A stretch of DNA of 64,000 nt from Methylobacterium sp. BTF04 (GTDB taxonomy: Bacteria > Pseudomonadota > Alphaproteobacteria > Rhizobiales > Beijerinckiaceae): positions 42,642 to 106,641 of the forward strand of contig NZ_JAAHTB010000014.1 in NCBI RefSeq assembly GCF_010692745.1, given 5' to 3'. Positions within the stretch are counted from its first letter, which is position 1, and each line of letters begins with the position of its first letter. The position numbers and the translations under genes are program-made. The notes beneath the pieces were generated by a model that was not told the origin of the DNA, did no database searches, and saw only the letters and a list, made by a program, of their open reading frames with translations. This document shows, one piece after another, positions 1 through 10,301 of the stretch.

Positions 1-63
1 CTGGGATGTCTTCACGGTGCGCTGGGCTTAGCGGCCGGCTTCGGGCTTGAATTTGCCATCGCG

Positions 64-2094
64 TTGTTCTGTGTGCTGGCCGGCATAGCCACGATGCGAG
101 CCACGGATTTCCGGTTCGCGAAGGTCATCATCGTCTACTTCACCACCGAGGCGCTGGCCGGTGATCTGCTGGCCGTCGCCCAGAATCTGGAACTGGTTCC
201 GGTCCAGCTGGAGATCAGGAAGCTGGCGGCGTTCGTCATCACCGTCTGCGTGTTCTCGATCGCGACCTACGCCGTCACCTTCATTCCCATCATCCGCAAG
301 ATCTTCGCCATCGCCGACCGCTACTTCCTGAACAAGGCGCCGGTTCGGCTGCCCATCCTCGGTTCCGTGATCACGGAGGGCAGCATCGGCGCCGCTCTCC
401 TTTGGCTCATCATCGCGATCCAGCAACTGGAGGTGCTCTGGCACGTCAACATCTCCTATGCCACGGCGGCCATCTCGGATGCGCTGCAGAGCTATGATCA
501 GGACAAGTTCTGGCACGCGCTGCTCATCCAGTTTCCGCTCTACATGGGCCCCTACATCGCGGCCTTCGTCGTCTCCGGAGTTCTCGGCAGCGTCCTCGGC
601 ATTCGTTGGCGCCGGACCCTCACCACCGATTACGAGCAGCGCTGGCTCTCCGCGCACACCCACTACAAGATGATCGTCGCCGGTGTCGCGGTGGACAACC
701 CGGATCAGCGGATTCAGGAGGACATCCCGCGCTTCATCGATGGAAGCCATGGCGGAAGGCTCGGGCTCTTCAAGTTCGTCACCGGCTTGATCCAGAACTT
801 CAGCAGCCTGATCACCTTTGCGATCCTGCTCTGGATTCTGTCTGGAAACTTCAAGATCGGCGGCTACGAGATTCCCGGCCTCCTGCTCTGGGCGACCTTC
901 CTCTATGCCGCGCTCACCACCGCTGCCACAGCACTGGTCGGGCGCTCGCTCGCGTCGCTCCTCTTCGCCAACCAGCATTACGAGGCGAACTTCCGCTTCG
1001 GTCTGGCGCGGCTTCGCGAATACAGCGAACAGGTCGCCCTCCTGGCGAGTGAGCCGGCGGAGCGGAAGACATTCAATGATCAGATGAACCTGATCGTCAA
1101 AAATCTCTACGCGATCATCATCAAGCAATCGATGTTGAGTGCCTTCACCCAGACCTTGTCGAACATCAACGCCTATCTACCCTATATCGTCCTCGGGGGC
1201 GCATACTTCACCCGGGAGGTGACACTCGGCACGATCATGCAGTCGATGGTGGCGTTCAGCGCCGTGAATGGCGCCCTGACCTACTTCACCTCGTACTACG
1301 TGGCGCTCGCGGATTTCGGGTCGTCGGTGAAGCGTCTCACGTCCTTCGATGAGGCCATCGCCATTGCCAGCAACGAGGCGATCTCAGGAAGCGTCCGCCA
1401 GTCCGCCGGCGGCACGATCGAGCTCAGGACAGCGTCTGTTCTGCTCCCGAACGGGGAGGCTTTGTCCGAGCCGCTCACCCTGACGCTGCGCCCCAACGAG
1501 GACCTCATCCTCACGGGGCCGTCGGGCTCCGGCAAGTCGACCCTGTTCCGGCTGATCGCGGGCGTGTGGCCCTACTGGTCCGGGACCCTCTGCAAGCCCG
1601 AGGCGTGCAATCTGCTGGTGCTTCCGCAAAAGCCCTACATTCCGACCGGATCGCTGCTGCAGGCGGTCTGCTATCCCGCATCCCCCGAGGTCTACGATCG
1701 CGCGGAGGTCGAGTCGGTGATGGCTGCCCTCGGCCTGGATGCGCTCATCCCAGACCTCGCTCTCGACGACAATTGGGCGCATCGCCTCTCCGGCGGCGAG
1801 CAGCAGCGGTTGGGTGTGGCGCGCGCGCTTCTGGCAAAACCGGCCTGGTTGTTCCTCGACGAGGCCACCTCGGCCCAGGACAAGGCCAACGAGGACCGCA
1901 TCTACCAGCTCCTGAAAGTGCGGCTGCCGAAGACGACCATCGTGTCGATCGCACACAAGGAGCGCCTGGTCAGTCGTCACGATCGTCATCTGCAGATCGA
2001 GAAGAACACCGCCGGCCGCTTCACGCTGCACGAAGCGCCGCGGGTCGGACGAACCCCGGACTCAACACACCGAGCGGTCGAGACGCTCGCCTGA
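64..2094 (+). CDS. SbmA/BacA-YddA type ABC transporter, fused permease and ATPase
   Basis: Inner-membrane ABC half-transporter of the SbmA/BacA/YddA group with membrane domain and ATPase in one chain of about 676 residues. The first 330 residues hold several hydrophobic segments, and a block with FW, SALQ-like and RRTLT..YEQRWL residues is typical of the family. The C-terminal ATPase has Walker [10 protein letters not shown], signature LSGGEQQR and Walker [11 protein letters not shown]. The reading frame is open to base 1, so the true start may lie outside the window; the first ATG in frame is at 94 and a TTG is at 64. Such proteins import or export peptides or hydrophobic compounds; the substrate cannot be read here. 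It precedes the cysteine desulfhydrase-like gene by 124 bp. Confidence 0.85.
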   Translation: MFCVLAGIATMRATDFRFAKVIIVYFTTEALAGDLLAVAQNLELVPVQLEIRKLAAFVITVCVFSIATYAVTFIPIIRKIFAIADRYFLNKAPVRLPILGSVITEGSIGAALLWLIIAIQQLEVLWHVNISYATAAISDALQSYDQDKFWHALLIQFPLYMGPYIAAFVVSGVLGSVLGIRWRRTLTTDYEQRWLSAHTHYKMIVAGVAVDNPDQRIQEDIPRFIDGSHGGRLGLFKFVTGLIQNFSSLITFAILLWILSGNFKIGGYEIPGLLLWATFLYAALTTAATALVGRSLASLLFANQHYEANFRFGLARLREYSEQVALLASEPAERKTFNDQMNLIVKNLYAIIIKQSMLSAFTQTLSNINAYLPYIVLGGAYFTREVTLGTIMQSMVAFSAVNGALTYFTSYYVALADFGSSVKRLTSFDEAIAIASNEAISGSVRQSAGGTIELRTASVLLPNGEALSEPLTLTLRPNEDLILTGPSGSGKSTLFRLIAGVWPYWSGTLCKPEACNLLVLPQKPYIPTGSLLQAVCYPASPEVYDRAEVESVMAALGLDALIPDLALDDNWAHRLSGGEQQRLGVARALLAKPAWLFLDEATSAQDKANEDRIYQLLKVRLPKTTIVSIAHKERLVSRHDRHLQIEKNTAGRFTLHEAPRVGRTPDSTHRAVETLA

Positions 2095-2218
2095 CCAGTT
2101 TCCCGACGATGCGTCCGCGTCCTTCGGTCTGCATCGATCCCGATCCGCCGCCGGGCGCCGTCACGCGAACGCGCCGGCCCCCGAACCGCGCGCGCCGCGC
2201 AGAAGTGTCCGCCGTTCC

Positions 2219-3358
2219 ATGTCTTCCCGAAAGCCCTCGTCCGCCCCGCAGCGCCCGGCCGTGGACCGCGATTGGCTGACCCATGCCCTCGCCCTCATGG
2301 AGGCGGAGGGCGCACGCAGCGCCGACACGCATCTCCTGCGGGTTCCCCTCGGGGGATGGCCGGGAATCGACCTTTATGTGAAGGACGAATCCGCCCATCC
2401 CACCGGAAGCCTCAAGCATCGGCTCGCCCGGTCGCTGTTCCTCTACGGCCTGTGCAACGGCTGGATCGGCCCCGGCACCACCATCGTCGAAGCCTCGAGC
2501 GGCTCCACCGCGGTGTCGGAGGCATATTTCGCGGCGTTGCTCGACCTGCCTTTCGTCGCCGTGATGCCGGCGAGCACTGCCGCCGAGAAGGTGACGCAGA
2601 TCGCCCGCTACGGCGGCCAAAGCCACTTCGTCGTGGATCCCGGTGCCGTCTACGCCGAGGCCGCGCGGATCGCGGCCGAGCGCGGCGGCCACTTCATGGA
2701 TCAGTTCACCCATGCCGAGCGGGCCACCGACTGGCGCGGCAACAACAACATCGCCCAGTCGATCTTCGACCAGATGGCACGGGAGCGCTTTCCAATCCCA
2801 TCCTGGATCGTCGTCGGCGCCGGCACCGGCGGGACCTCGGCGACCATCGGCCGTTTCATCCGCTTTCGAGGCCATGCCACCCGCCTTTGCCTTGCCGATC
2901 CGGAGGCCTCCGTCTTCCACCGCCATTTGGCGGATGCGAACGTGACCGCGATCTGCGGGCCGGGCGCGCTGGTGGAGGGAATCGGTCGGCCCCGGCTCGA
3001 GCCCTCTTTCCTGCCGCAGCTCATCGACCATTGGGTCGCCGTACCCGACGCCGCGAGTCTCGGAGCCGCCCGCGCGCTCACAGCCGTGCTCGGCCGCTCC
3101 TGCGGCGGCTCGACCGGGGCGAACCTCGTCGCGGCCGCCCAGTTGATCGCCGAAATGGCGACACGCGGCGAGACCGGATCGGTGGTCACGCTCCTGTGCG
3201 ATTCCGGCGAGCGGTATCGCAGCACGCATTTGAACGACGCCTGGACCAGCGCCCGCGGCCTCGACGTGCAGACCCCCATGCGGGCGATGGCGGCGTTCCT
3301 CGGGAGCGGAACGCCGCTCGACTCCGCGCCCCCGGTCGCCGGCCGGGTCCTCCCGTGA
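2219..3358 (+). CDS. PLP-dependent cysteine synthase-family enzyme, Cds1-like
   Basis: Fold-type II PLP enzyme of 379 residues, related to cysteine synthase and to Cds1-type L-cysteine desulfhydrases. The PLP lysine sits in PTGSLKHR (K66). The substrate/PLP loop is [12 protein letters not shown] and the phosphate-binding glycine loop is [13 protein letters not shown]. The family either makes cysteine or breaks it into pyruvate, ammonia and sulfide. The ASSGSTAVS loop and the length favour the desulfhydrase group, but this is inference. Its stop overlaps the start of the next gene by four bases (GTGA), so the two are translationally coupled. Confidence 0.8.
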   Translation: MSSRKPSSAPQRPAVDRDWLTHALALMEAEGARSADTHLLRVPLGGWPGIDLYVKDESAHPTGSLKHRLARSLFLYGLCNGWIGPGTTIVEASSGSTAVSEAYFAALLDLPFVAVMPASTAAEKVTQIARYGGQSHFVVDPGAVYAEAARIAAERGGHFMDQFTHAERATDWRGNNNIAQSIFDQMARERFPIPSWIVVGAGTGGTSATIGRFIRFRGHATRLCLADPEASVFHRHLADANVTAICGPGALVEGIGRPRLEPSFLPQLIDHWVAVPDAASLGAARALTAVLGRSCGGSTGANLVAAAQLIAEMATRGETGSVVTLLCDSGERYRSTHLNDAWTSARGLDVQTPMRAMAAFLGSGTPLDSAPPVAGRVLP

Positions 3359-3990
3359 CACCCTCCGACGCTCCCGCGATCAAGCCCGGCGGCGCGAGCC
3401 CGCACGCCCCCTACGAGGATGCCTTGGCGATCCTGATCGGAACGCTCCTCGTCTCCCTCGGCATCCTGATCTACGCAAAGGTCCTGCTGGTGACGGGGGG
3501 CGTCACCGGCATGGCCCTGTTGATCGCCTACGTGACGCCGGTGGGCTTCTGGATCAGCCTCTTCGTCCTGAACCTGCCCTGCTACTGGTTCGCGTGGCGG
3601 TGGCAGGGACGCAGCTTCCTGCTCAGGACCATGGCGGCGGTCGGCATCGAATGCTTCGTGGTCCACCAGGGCCCGGCCTGGATCGACATTGCCTGGATCG
3701 ATCCACTCTGTGCGGCGGTCGTCGGTGGGGCCCTCATGGGCGTCGGCCTCATGGGCCTGTTCCGCCACAACACCAGCCTCGGGGGGATCGGCGCGCTCGC
3801 GTTCTACCTGCAGGAGCGCCACGGCATCCGCGCCGGATACGTCCAGATGGCGTTCGATGGCTCCATCATGCTGGCCGCCACCGCCGTCCTGCCCGCGCAG
3901 AACATGCTCCTCTCCATCATCGGCGCGCTGGTGATGAACGGCGTACTCGTCATCTACCACCGCTCGGACCGCTACGTCGGCGTCACCTGA
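3355..3990 (+). CDS. YitT/DUF161-type integral membrane protein
   Basis: A 211-residue membrane protein with about five hydrophobic segments. The N-terminal helices carry [17 protein letters not shown] and the glycine-rich [14 protein letters not shown], a hallmark of YitT (DUF161) proteins; [12 protein letters not shown] follows later. Substrate unknown. GTG start at 3355 overlaps the stop of the PLP enzyme gene, so the two are co-translated. This pairing suggests transport of a sulfur compound or a desulfhydrase product, which is inference only. Confidence 0.75.
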   Translation: MTPSDAPAIKPGGASPHAPYEDALAILIGTLLVSLGILIYAKVLLVTGGVTGMALLIAYVTPVGFWISLFVLNLPCYWFAWRWQGRSFLLRTMAAVGIECFVVHQGPAWIDIAWIDPLCAAVVGGALMGVGLMGLFRHNTSLGGIGALAFYLQERHGIRAGYVQMAFDGSIMLAATAVLPAQNMLLSIIGALVMNGVLVIYHRSDRYVGVT

Positions 3991-4115
3991 CCGAGCCCGA
4001 CAGTCCGGATGCGCTGTTTCCTGAAAATCTCCTTCATGGAAGTGTCGCTTTTCGCGCCTTATCCGACAAACCCATCGGAACCCACAGTAAACACCGCGAC
4101 AAAGGTCGAGACGCG

Positions 4116-5075
4116 ATGCATGTACCGACGCACCCCTCAGTCAGGTTGCTGCAATCCCGCATGGCGAAGATCGTCGTTCGGGTCGCGGCCGTGGCGGTCC
4201 TCGCCGGAGCGCTCGGGGCGTTGCCGGCACTCGCACAGGACACGGCGCCGGTGGCTGTCACGGCCGCCGCGCAGCCTGCCGAAAGCGTAGTGCCGCCGGC
4301 CGACATGCCGGCTCCGGTCGCCGAAGAGGCGGCGGTGGCCACCAAGGCGGCGCTACCGGCTGCCGCCAAGGAACAGCACGACCTCACGCCGATGGGCATG
4401 TTCCTGGCGGCGGATCCGATCGTCAAGAGTGTGATGATCCTGCTGGCCGCCGCCTCGGTGGCCACCTGGACGATCCTGTTGATGAAGGGCCTCGGCCTGC
4501 TCCTGGCCAAGCGCCGCATGCGGGTGTCGATTGCGGTGATCCGCGAGGCGGGGACCCTGTCGGACGCCTTGGCCAAAGTCCGCCCTGGCGTCGCCAAACA
4601 CCTCCTCAGTGAGACCGAGGATGAGATGGCGCTCTCACGCGGCCTGCCGAGCGACGGCGTCAAGGAGCGCGTGCAGATCGCGCTCCAGCGCGTCGAGACA
4701 GCCGCGGCACGCGGCATGGCCACCGGCACCGGCATGCTGGCCACGATCGGCTCGATCGGCCCCTTCGTCGGCTTGTTCGGCACCGTCTGGGGCATCATGC
4801 GCAGCTTCATCGGCATCGCGCAGTCGAACACCACCAACCTCGCGGTGGTCGCCCCCGGTATCGCCGAGGCCCTGCTCGCCACCGGTATCGGCCTCGTCGC
4901 GGCAATCCCGGCGGTGGTGATCTACAACTCGCTGACCCGCTCCATCGGCGCCTATCGGATGATGACCGGGGACGCGGTCGCCCTGATCCTGCGTCATCTC
5001 TCGCGCGAGCTCGATCGTCGCGAATCCGGCTCGTATGCCCAAAAGCACGCCGGCGTGCGCCTCGCAGCGGAGTGA
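4116..5075 (+). CDS. exbB: ExbB, TonB-system proton channel subunit
   Basis: A 319-residue MotA/TolQ/ExbB-family protein that, with ExbD, powers TonB from the proton gradient. An N-terminal signal-like segment (AVAVLAGALGALPALAQ) is followed by an Ala/Pro-rich periplasmic stretch. Then come three membrane helices, with the family signature IGSIGPFVGLFGTVWGIM at about 210-227 and the final helix GIAEALLATGIGLVAAIPAVV. ATG at 4116 is chosen as it begins the signal-like region. exbD starts four bases after its stop and tonB follows, so the three form one operon. Confidence 0.93.
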   Translation: MHVPTHPSVRLLQSRMAKIVVRVAAVAVLAGALGALPALAQDTAPVAVTAAAQPAESVVPPADMPAPVAEEAAVATKAALPAAAKEQHDLTPMGMFLAADPIVKSVMILLAAASVATWTILLMKGLGLLLAKRRMRVSIAVIREAGTLSDALAKVRPGVAKHLLSETEDEMALSRGLPSDGVKERVQIALQRVETAAARGMATGTGMLATIGSIGPFVGLFGTVWGIMRSFIGIAQSNTTNLAVVAPGIAEALLATGIGLVAAIPAVVIYNSLTRSIGAYRMMTGDAVALILRHLSRELDRRESGSYAQKHAGVRLAAE

Positions 5076-5079
5076 GATC

Positions 5080-5517
5080 ATGGCCGTACGAATGGGATCG
5101 GACCAGTCCGACGACCTCGCAGAGAACGCCGACATCAACATCACGCCCTTCATCGACGTGATCCTCGTCCTGCTGATCATCTTCATGGTGGCGGCCCCTT
5201 TGTCGACCGTCGACGTGGCGGTGGAGCTGCCGACTTCTTCCGCACCGATGCAGCCACGCCCGGACAAGCCCATCTTCGTCAGCGTCAAGGCGGATCTCGC
5301 CGTGGCCCTGGGCGAGACTGTCGTGGCGCGGCCGGCGCTCGGCGCTGCCCTCGACGAGGCGGCCAAGGGCAACAAGGACGAGCGCATCTTCTTGAGGGCC
5401 GACAAGGGTGTGCCCTATGGTGAGCTGATGCAGGTGATGAACCTGCTGCGCGCTGCGGGCTACCTCAAGGTCGGTCTGGTGGGTCTCGAGGAAGTGGCGA
5501 ACGGGGGGCAACAGTGA
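5080..5517 (+). CDS. exbD: ExbD, TonB-system proton channel subunit
   Basis: A 145-residue ExbD/TolR-family protein with a short cytoplasmic N-terminus, one membrane helix and a periplasmic domain. The helix INITPFIDVILVLLIIFMV contains the conserved proton-carrying Asp (FID). The periplasmic part carries FLRADKGVPYGELMQVMNLLR, typical of ExbD/TolR. ATG at 5080 is preferred over the longer frame because it lies just after the exbB stop with AGTGAGATC before it. The stop overlaps the GTG of tonB by four bases. Confidence 0.93.
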   Translation: MAVRMGSDQSDDLAENADINITPFIDVILVLLIIFMVAAPLSTVDVAVELPTSSAPMQPRPDKPIFVSVKADLAVALGETVVARPALGAALDEAAKGNKDERIFLRADKGVPYGELMQVMNLLRAAGYLKVGLVGLEEVANGGQQ

Positions 5518-6377
5518 TCCGCCCGCCGCCGGAGAGCTTCCAAACGGCAAGGGATGTCATGCGTTCGCGTGAACGCTACGGCCCCTCGATAGGGGTGCGG
5601 GTCGTCACCTGGGGTGCCACGGCACTCATTGCTCTGGTGATGCACGTCGGCATCTACCTCCTGGTGATGCGCAAGGACGGCCAGCCCTCGGAAGCTCCGC
5701 CTCAGCCACCGGCGGCGGTGATGATCAACATGTCTCCGATCCCCATGGCGGCGAAGTCCGAGACCGACAACGCGGCCGAAGGCCCCGAAGCACCCGATTC
5801 CAAGCCGGCCGAAATGACCGAAGCCGAGGAGGCGCCGCCGCCGCCGGATCTCGTTCCCCTGGTCGCGGCGCCTCCGCCGCCGCCCGACGTGAAGCCTCAG
5901 GCGGCTCTCCCGACCACGCCTCCGAAGAAGGAGACGAAACCGCCGGAGAAGCCGATCAAGAAGGAGATCGAGAAGAAGGACAAGCCGAAGAAGCCCGTCG
6001 ACAAGAAGGAGAAGCCGCAGGTCGCGTCCAAGAGCGGTGGCGGTCCGAAGTCGAACCGCAACGACGCCGTCACGGCGGCCTCGGCTGCCGGCTCCGCGGT
6101 GAGCGAGGTCTCCCGGGCGAGTTGGCTCGGAGAGTTGCGGAGCAAGATCGTGCGGGCCAAGCGCCGTCCGTCTGAAGCGCGCGGCAAGTTCGGTGTGGCG
6201 TTGGTGAGCGTGACCTTCAGTGCCAACGGCGTCGTTTCCAGTGCGCGGCTCGTCTCGTCCTCCGGCGTCCCGTCCCTCGATACCGAGGCCGTGGCGGTGA
6301 TGTATCGCGCGTCGCCCTATCCCGCTCCGCCCGGTGGCAAGGTCACCACCATCAGCATCCCCCTCAACTTCAACTGA
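5514..6377 (+). CDS. tonB: TonB energy transducer
   Basis: A 287-residue TonB-family protein. One N-terminal membrane anchor lies at about residues 24-46 (VTWGATALIALVMHVGIYLLV). A long Pro/Glu/Lys-rich periplasmic spacer at about 100-185 carries repeated PPKKE and KPKKPV elements. The C-terminal TonB domain has FGVALVSVTFSANGVVSSARLVSSSG. It links ExbBD to outer-membrane receptors. GTG start overlaps the exbD stop. It is followed 107 bp later by two M16 peptidase genes. Confidence 0.93.
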   Translation: MIRPPPESFQTARDVMRSRERYGPSIGVRVVTWGATALIALVMHVGIYLLVMRKDGQPSEAPPQPPAAVMINMSPIPMAAKSETDNAAEGPEAPDSKPAEMTEAEEAPPPPDLVPLVAAPPPPPDVKPQAALPTTPPKKETKPPEKPIKKEIEKKDKPKKPVDKKEKPQVASKSGGGPKSNRNDAVTAASAAGSAVSEVSRASWLGELRSKIVRAKRRPSEARGKFGVALVSVTFSANGVVSSARLVSSSGVPSLDTEAVAVMYRASPYPAPPGGKVTTISIPLNFN

Positions 6378-6484
6378 CGCCGCGACCGGCGTCGGGACTG
6401 CTTGGACAGATTTTTCGGTCAAGCACCCGCAGCCGCACCGGCCAGCTTGGCTGCCGGGATCGTGACAGAAGGAACGGATCCATC

Positions 6485-7816
6485 ATGGCCTCCTCCGCAA
6501 CCCTGAGACGCGACCCTTCGGGCGAGGCGGTCGACGCTGCGCCTCGCGCCGCTCCCGTTGCCACCTACCGTCTTCAGAACGGCCTGCAGATTGTCGTCAT
6601 CCCGGATCGGCGCAGCCCGGTCGTGACGCACATGGTCTGGTATCGCACCGGTTCGTCCGAGGATCCGATCGGAAAGTCCGGCATCGCGCACTTCCTCGAA
6701 CACCTGATGTTCAAGGGCACCGCGATGCATCCGGCCGGCCATTTCGGCAAGATCCTGGCGGGGGTGGGCGGCCAGGAAAACGCCTTCACGTCCCACGACG
6801 TCACGGCCTACCACCAGCGCGTTCCCAAGCAGAATCTCGCCACCTGCATGGCCTACGAGGCCGACCGGATGAGGAACCTGGTGCTCGACGACGCCACGGT
6901 CGCCTCCGAGCGCGACGTGGTCCTGGCCGAGCGCGGCATGATCCTCGATTCGAAGCCCGCGAGCCTGCTTCAGGAGGCCCTGGAGGCCGCGGCCTTCCCG
7001 GCCCATCCCTCGGGGCGGCCCGTCATCGGTTGGCGCCACGAGATCGAAACCCTCGGCCGCGAGGATGCGCTCGCCTATTACCGACGCTACTACGCGCCGC
7101 AGAATGCCATCCTGGTGGTTGCGGGCGATGCCGAGCCGCAGGCGGTCCTGGAAATGGCGGAGGCCGCCTATGGCGCGATCCCGCCGTCGGATGCCCCGCC
7201 GGAGCGCAGGCGGGTTCAGGATCCGCCGGCCCGGATGCACCGGCAGATCACCCTCGCCGATACGCAGGTGCACCAACCGCAGCTCATGCGGCTCCACGCC
7301 GTCCCATCCTACATCTCGGGGGCTCCCGGCGAGGCCGAGGCCCTGGAAATGCTCGCCTTCCTGCTCGCCGGTGACCCCACCTCCGTCCTGCACACCCGCC
7401 TCGTCCAGGAGCGCAAATGCGCGACCTCCGTCGGCATCTCCTACTGGGACACCGCCATCGATCGCTCGCGCTTCCTGATCACCGCGACCCCGGCGCCCGA
7501 CGTCTCCCCCGAGACGCTGGAACACACCCTGGAGGACGTTCTGCGCGATCTCCTGAAGACCGGCTTCGAGGCCGATGCGATTAAGCGGGCAAAGACCCAA
7601 CTCGTGGCGAGCGCACTCTATGCCCTCGATAGCCAGGTCAGCCTCGCCAACTGGTACGGCATGGCCCTCGCCTGCGGCATGACGCTGGAGGATATTGCGG
7701 CCTGGCCGGTCCGCATCGAGGCGGTGACCGCCGAGCACCTGCATGACGCTCTCCTGAAGCTCGACCGGCGCAGCGCCGTGTCGGGCTACCTCCTCGAAGC
7801 CGCCGCGGCGGCCTGA
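6485..7816 (+). CDS. M16 family zinc peptidase (pitrilysin-like, catalytic subunit)
   Basis: A 443-residue M16 metallopeptidase. The inverted zinc motif HFLEH is at residues 69-73, and a downstream ERDVVLAER block supplies the third ligand glutamate. A second M16_C domain occupies the C-terminal half. A GAAGGA ribosome site lies just upstream of ATG 6485. No signal peptide is visible at this start, so periplasmic location is not supported by sequence. It heads a pair with the non-catalytic homologue downstream. The position next to exbBD-tonB suggests turnover of an imported peptide or protein, which is inference. Confidence 0.88.
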   Translation: MASSATLRRDPSGEAVDAAPRAAPVATYRLQNGLQIVVIPDRRSPVVTHMVWYRTGSSEDPIGKSGIAHFLEHLMFKGTAMHPAGHFGKILAGVGGQENAFTSHDVTAYHQRVPKQNLATCMAYEADRMRNLVLDDATVASERDVVLAERGMILDSKPASLLQEALEAAAFPAHPSGRPVIGWRHEIETLGREDALAYYRRYYAPQNAILVVAGDAEPQAVLEMAEAAYGAIPPSDAPPERRRVQDPPARMHRQITLADTQVHQPQLMRLHAVPSYISGAPGEAEALEMLAFLLAGDPTSVLHTRLVQERKCATSVGISYWDTAIDRSRFLITATPAPDVSPETLEHTLEDVLRDLLKTGFEADAIKRAKTQLVASALYALDSQVSLANWYGMALACGMTLEDIAAWPVRIEAVTAEHLHDALLKLDRRSAVSGYLLEAAAAA

Positions 7817-7835
7817 GATACGGCGGCCCATCCTC

Positions 7836-9120
7836 ATGACGATCCACATCACCCCGCCCATCGCGGCCGAATCCTTCGCCGAGCGGGTGCGGCCGGTCCG
7901 CAGTCCCGGCGGAATCGAGGCATGGCTCCTCGAGGACCACACCCTTCCCATCCTGTCGATGAGCTTCGGCTTCAAGGGGGGCGGCACCCTCGATCCTGAG
8001 GGCAAGACGGGGATCACCCGCCTGCTCGCCGCCCTGCTCATGGAGGGGGCCGGGCCCTTCGCGGGGGGGGGCCTTCCGGCGCGCGCTCGGGGACGAGGCG
8101 ATCCGCCTGTCCTTCGGAGGGCAGATCGACAGCCTGCAGGGCCGGCTTCAGACGATGGGGCGGAACACCGACCGCGCCTTCGAGCTTCTGGGCATCGCCC
8201 TGCATGCGCCGCTCTTCGCCCCGGAAGCGCTGGCCCAGATTCGCGAAGCCGCCGAGGCTCGGGTCCGTAAAGACCTCGGCAATCCCAATCAGGTGGCCAT
8301 GGGGGCGTTCTTCGCGCACGGCTTCCCGGGCCATCCCTATGGCCGTTCGGTGGATGGCGACCTCGTGACTCTCGCGGCCATCGACCACGCGGATATCGTC
8401 GCCCACCACCGGCGCACGATCACGCGGGGCAATCTCCGGGTCGCGGTCGTCGGCGCCATCGGGGCCGACGCGCTGGGTGACGCCCTCGATCGGGCCTTCC
8501 TCGACCTTCCGGTGGCGGAGAGCGCACCGCCGCCGCTCACGCGCATGGCCGGCCTCGGCGAGCGGATCGTCACCCGCCTCGATGCCCCGCAATCGACGAT
8601 CTATTTCGGTCGCCCCGGCATCATGCGGCACGATCCCGACTTCGCCGCCGCCGCCGTCGCCAATCATTGTCTCGGCGGCAGTCAGGTCACGAGCCGCCTG
8701 TTCCGGGAACTCCGGGAACTCCGGGGTCTCTGCTACGCGGTCTGGACCGGCCTCTACGTGCCGGACGCGGCTTGCGGGATCGTGGGATCGACTTCGACCC
8801 CGAATGCCAAAGTTCCCGAGGCCCTCGACGTCATCGCGGCGGAGATCGCACGCCTTGCCCGGGATGGCGTCGATGCGGAGGAACTCGCGACGGCGAAGGG
8901 CTATCTCGTCGGGTCGCACAGTCTGAGATTCGACTCGTCGTCCTCGATCGCCAATCATCTGCTGACGCTGCAGCTGGAAGGGCGGGCGCGCTCCTGGCTC
9001 GACGCGCGCAACGCGGCGATCGCGGCGGTGACCCGCGAGGATGTGGCCCGCGCGGTCCACCGCCTCGTCGGCGACGGGTCGTTGCTCGTGACGATCGCGG
9101 GCGATCCACCCGCGGCGTGA
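7836..9120 (+). pseudogene. M16 peptidase-like non-catalytic partner, frameshifted at a G9 run
   Basis: Two frames together encode one M16 homologue of about 428 residues. The first part runs from ATG 7836 to about 8063. The rest is in the +1 frame from about 8071 to 9120, beginning AFRRALGDEAIRLSFGG. The break falls in nine consecutive G at 8063-8071; eight G would restore one frame. The HxxEH motif is replaced by ITRLLAALLMEG, as expected for the inactive half of M16 pairs. Either a sequencing slip in the homopolymer or a real (possibly phase-variable) frameshift would explain it. Without correction the first frame ends at 8270. Confidence 0.85.
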
Positions 9121-9225
9121 GCATCGGGCCGGGAAGGACCGGGCCAGGCTTGCGGGCACAAGACCGAACCCGATCGGCACCCCGCCGGGCGGCATCAGGA
9201 TCGCGCTTTGAGGCGAGGACCATCC

Positions 9226-9666
9226 ATGAAGACGATCATTCCGGCGATGACCCTGGTGGCGGCACTCGCGCTTCCCGATCTCGCCGCCGCGCAACAGTCC
9301 ACGTCTCCGCAGGGGGCTGGTGTCGCACCGGGGTTTACCGATCCCGCAACCCCACCGCGCTCCCAGAACCTGAGGCGCGGGGAAGTTATGTCCCGGACCG
9401 ACGTGCCGCCCGAAGCCCAACCGCCCGGCGCCGGGCGGCCGCCCCGTTCGGAGGCGGCCATCGGGCCGGATCTGATGTATTACGTCTTCGCGCCGATCGG
9501 TGGGATGGTCGGGCCGATCACCGAGGGGATCCACCGCTTCGATGCCGCCATCGCTCCGATCAGCGAAGCGCTTCAGCCGATCGTCGGCCCCCTGGATTTG
9601 CCGCCGCCTGAGCCCGCGATCACTCCCGAGCCTGCCGTTACCCACGCACTCCGCCCGCGCAAATAG
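9226..9666 (+). CDS. small secreted proline-rich protein, unknown
   Basis: A 146-residue protein starting with a clear signal peptide (MKTIIPAMTLVAALALPDLAAA, cleavage near residue 22). The mature part is rich in Pro and Gly, with a central segment LMYYVFAPIGGMVGPITEGI and a Pro-rich tail. No family is recognised. It lies 105 bp after the M16 pair on the same strand and may belong to that unit. Confidence 0.6.
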   Translation: MKTIIPAMTLVAALALPDLAAAQQSTSPQGAGVAPGFTDPATPPRSQNLRRGEVMSRTDVPPEAQPPGAGRPPRSEAAIGPDLMYYVFAPIGGMVGPITEGIHRFDAAIAPISEALQPIVGPLDLPPPEPAITPEPAVTHALRPRK

Positions 9667-9689
9667 TCTGCGATCCGAGGGGCCCGGCT

Positions 9690-10301
9690 TCACCGTTGTG
9701 CCGGTTTTGTCGACACCGGTCCCGTCGTAGGCGGCTGGTCGATCGTGCGCGCCGCAACCGGGACATCGACCTCGATGCCCGTGCGTATCACGGTGATGGG
9801 CGTACCGGTGGTGAAACAGGCCGGGGCTTCGTTGAATCGGATGGTCTGGATATTGGTCAGCGTGTCCACAGGCCCGGTAGCCTTGTTGGTGACGACTGCG
9901 CTGGCGGCGCTCGATCCGGCGAAGATTGCCGTGTTTGTGCCTCCGCCGCCGTCGATCCTGTTGCAGTCGGCGTTGGCGTAGATGTTGCCGACGCCGACGA
10001 TCACCGTGTCGATCCGGGTGCCATAAGCGATGCCGATATTGTCGATGAGGGTGCCGACGGAGCTGAATGTGCCGGGGTTGAGGTTGATGTTCGAAGCTGT
10101 GCCTTAATCCAAACAGTCGAGGACGTGGCCAGTGCCAACGTCCTAGATCGTGACAGTCGGAGCCGTACTGCAGCTAAAATCGCACTATTTCTTCGATGTT
10201 CCGGAAATATTGCAGTCGACGCCGTAGGTCTGGCCGCCGGCGGATGTCGACGTCCGCGACGCGCCACAGAGACGCTGCATCGCCGCGATATCCAGCCTCA
10301 T
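9690..10301 (-). pseudogene. M10 serralysin C-terminal remnant with three in-frame stops
   Basis: One continuous minus-strand frame reads as the C-terminal part of a serralysin-type M10 metalloprotease. It has DIAAMQRLCGA (usually DIAAxQxLYGA), then QTYG, TAPTVTI, SNINLNPGTFSSVGTL, NIGIAYGTRID, GNIYANADCNRIDGGGG and a final ACFTTGTPI stretch resembling a Hint start. Three stop codons interrupt it: TAG at 10187-10185, TAG at 10145-10143 and TAA at 10106-10104. No frameshift is needed. The catalytic HExxH part is absent from the window. The last 104 codons (start 10004) form the only open piece. Confidence 0.65.

Noticed and set aside
2272..3354. Long plus-strand frame before the YitT gene
   Set aside because: It overlaps the PLP enzyme in another phase and is Arg-rich. 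Only its part after 3355 codes for a real protein.
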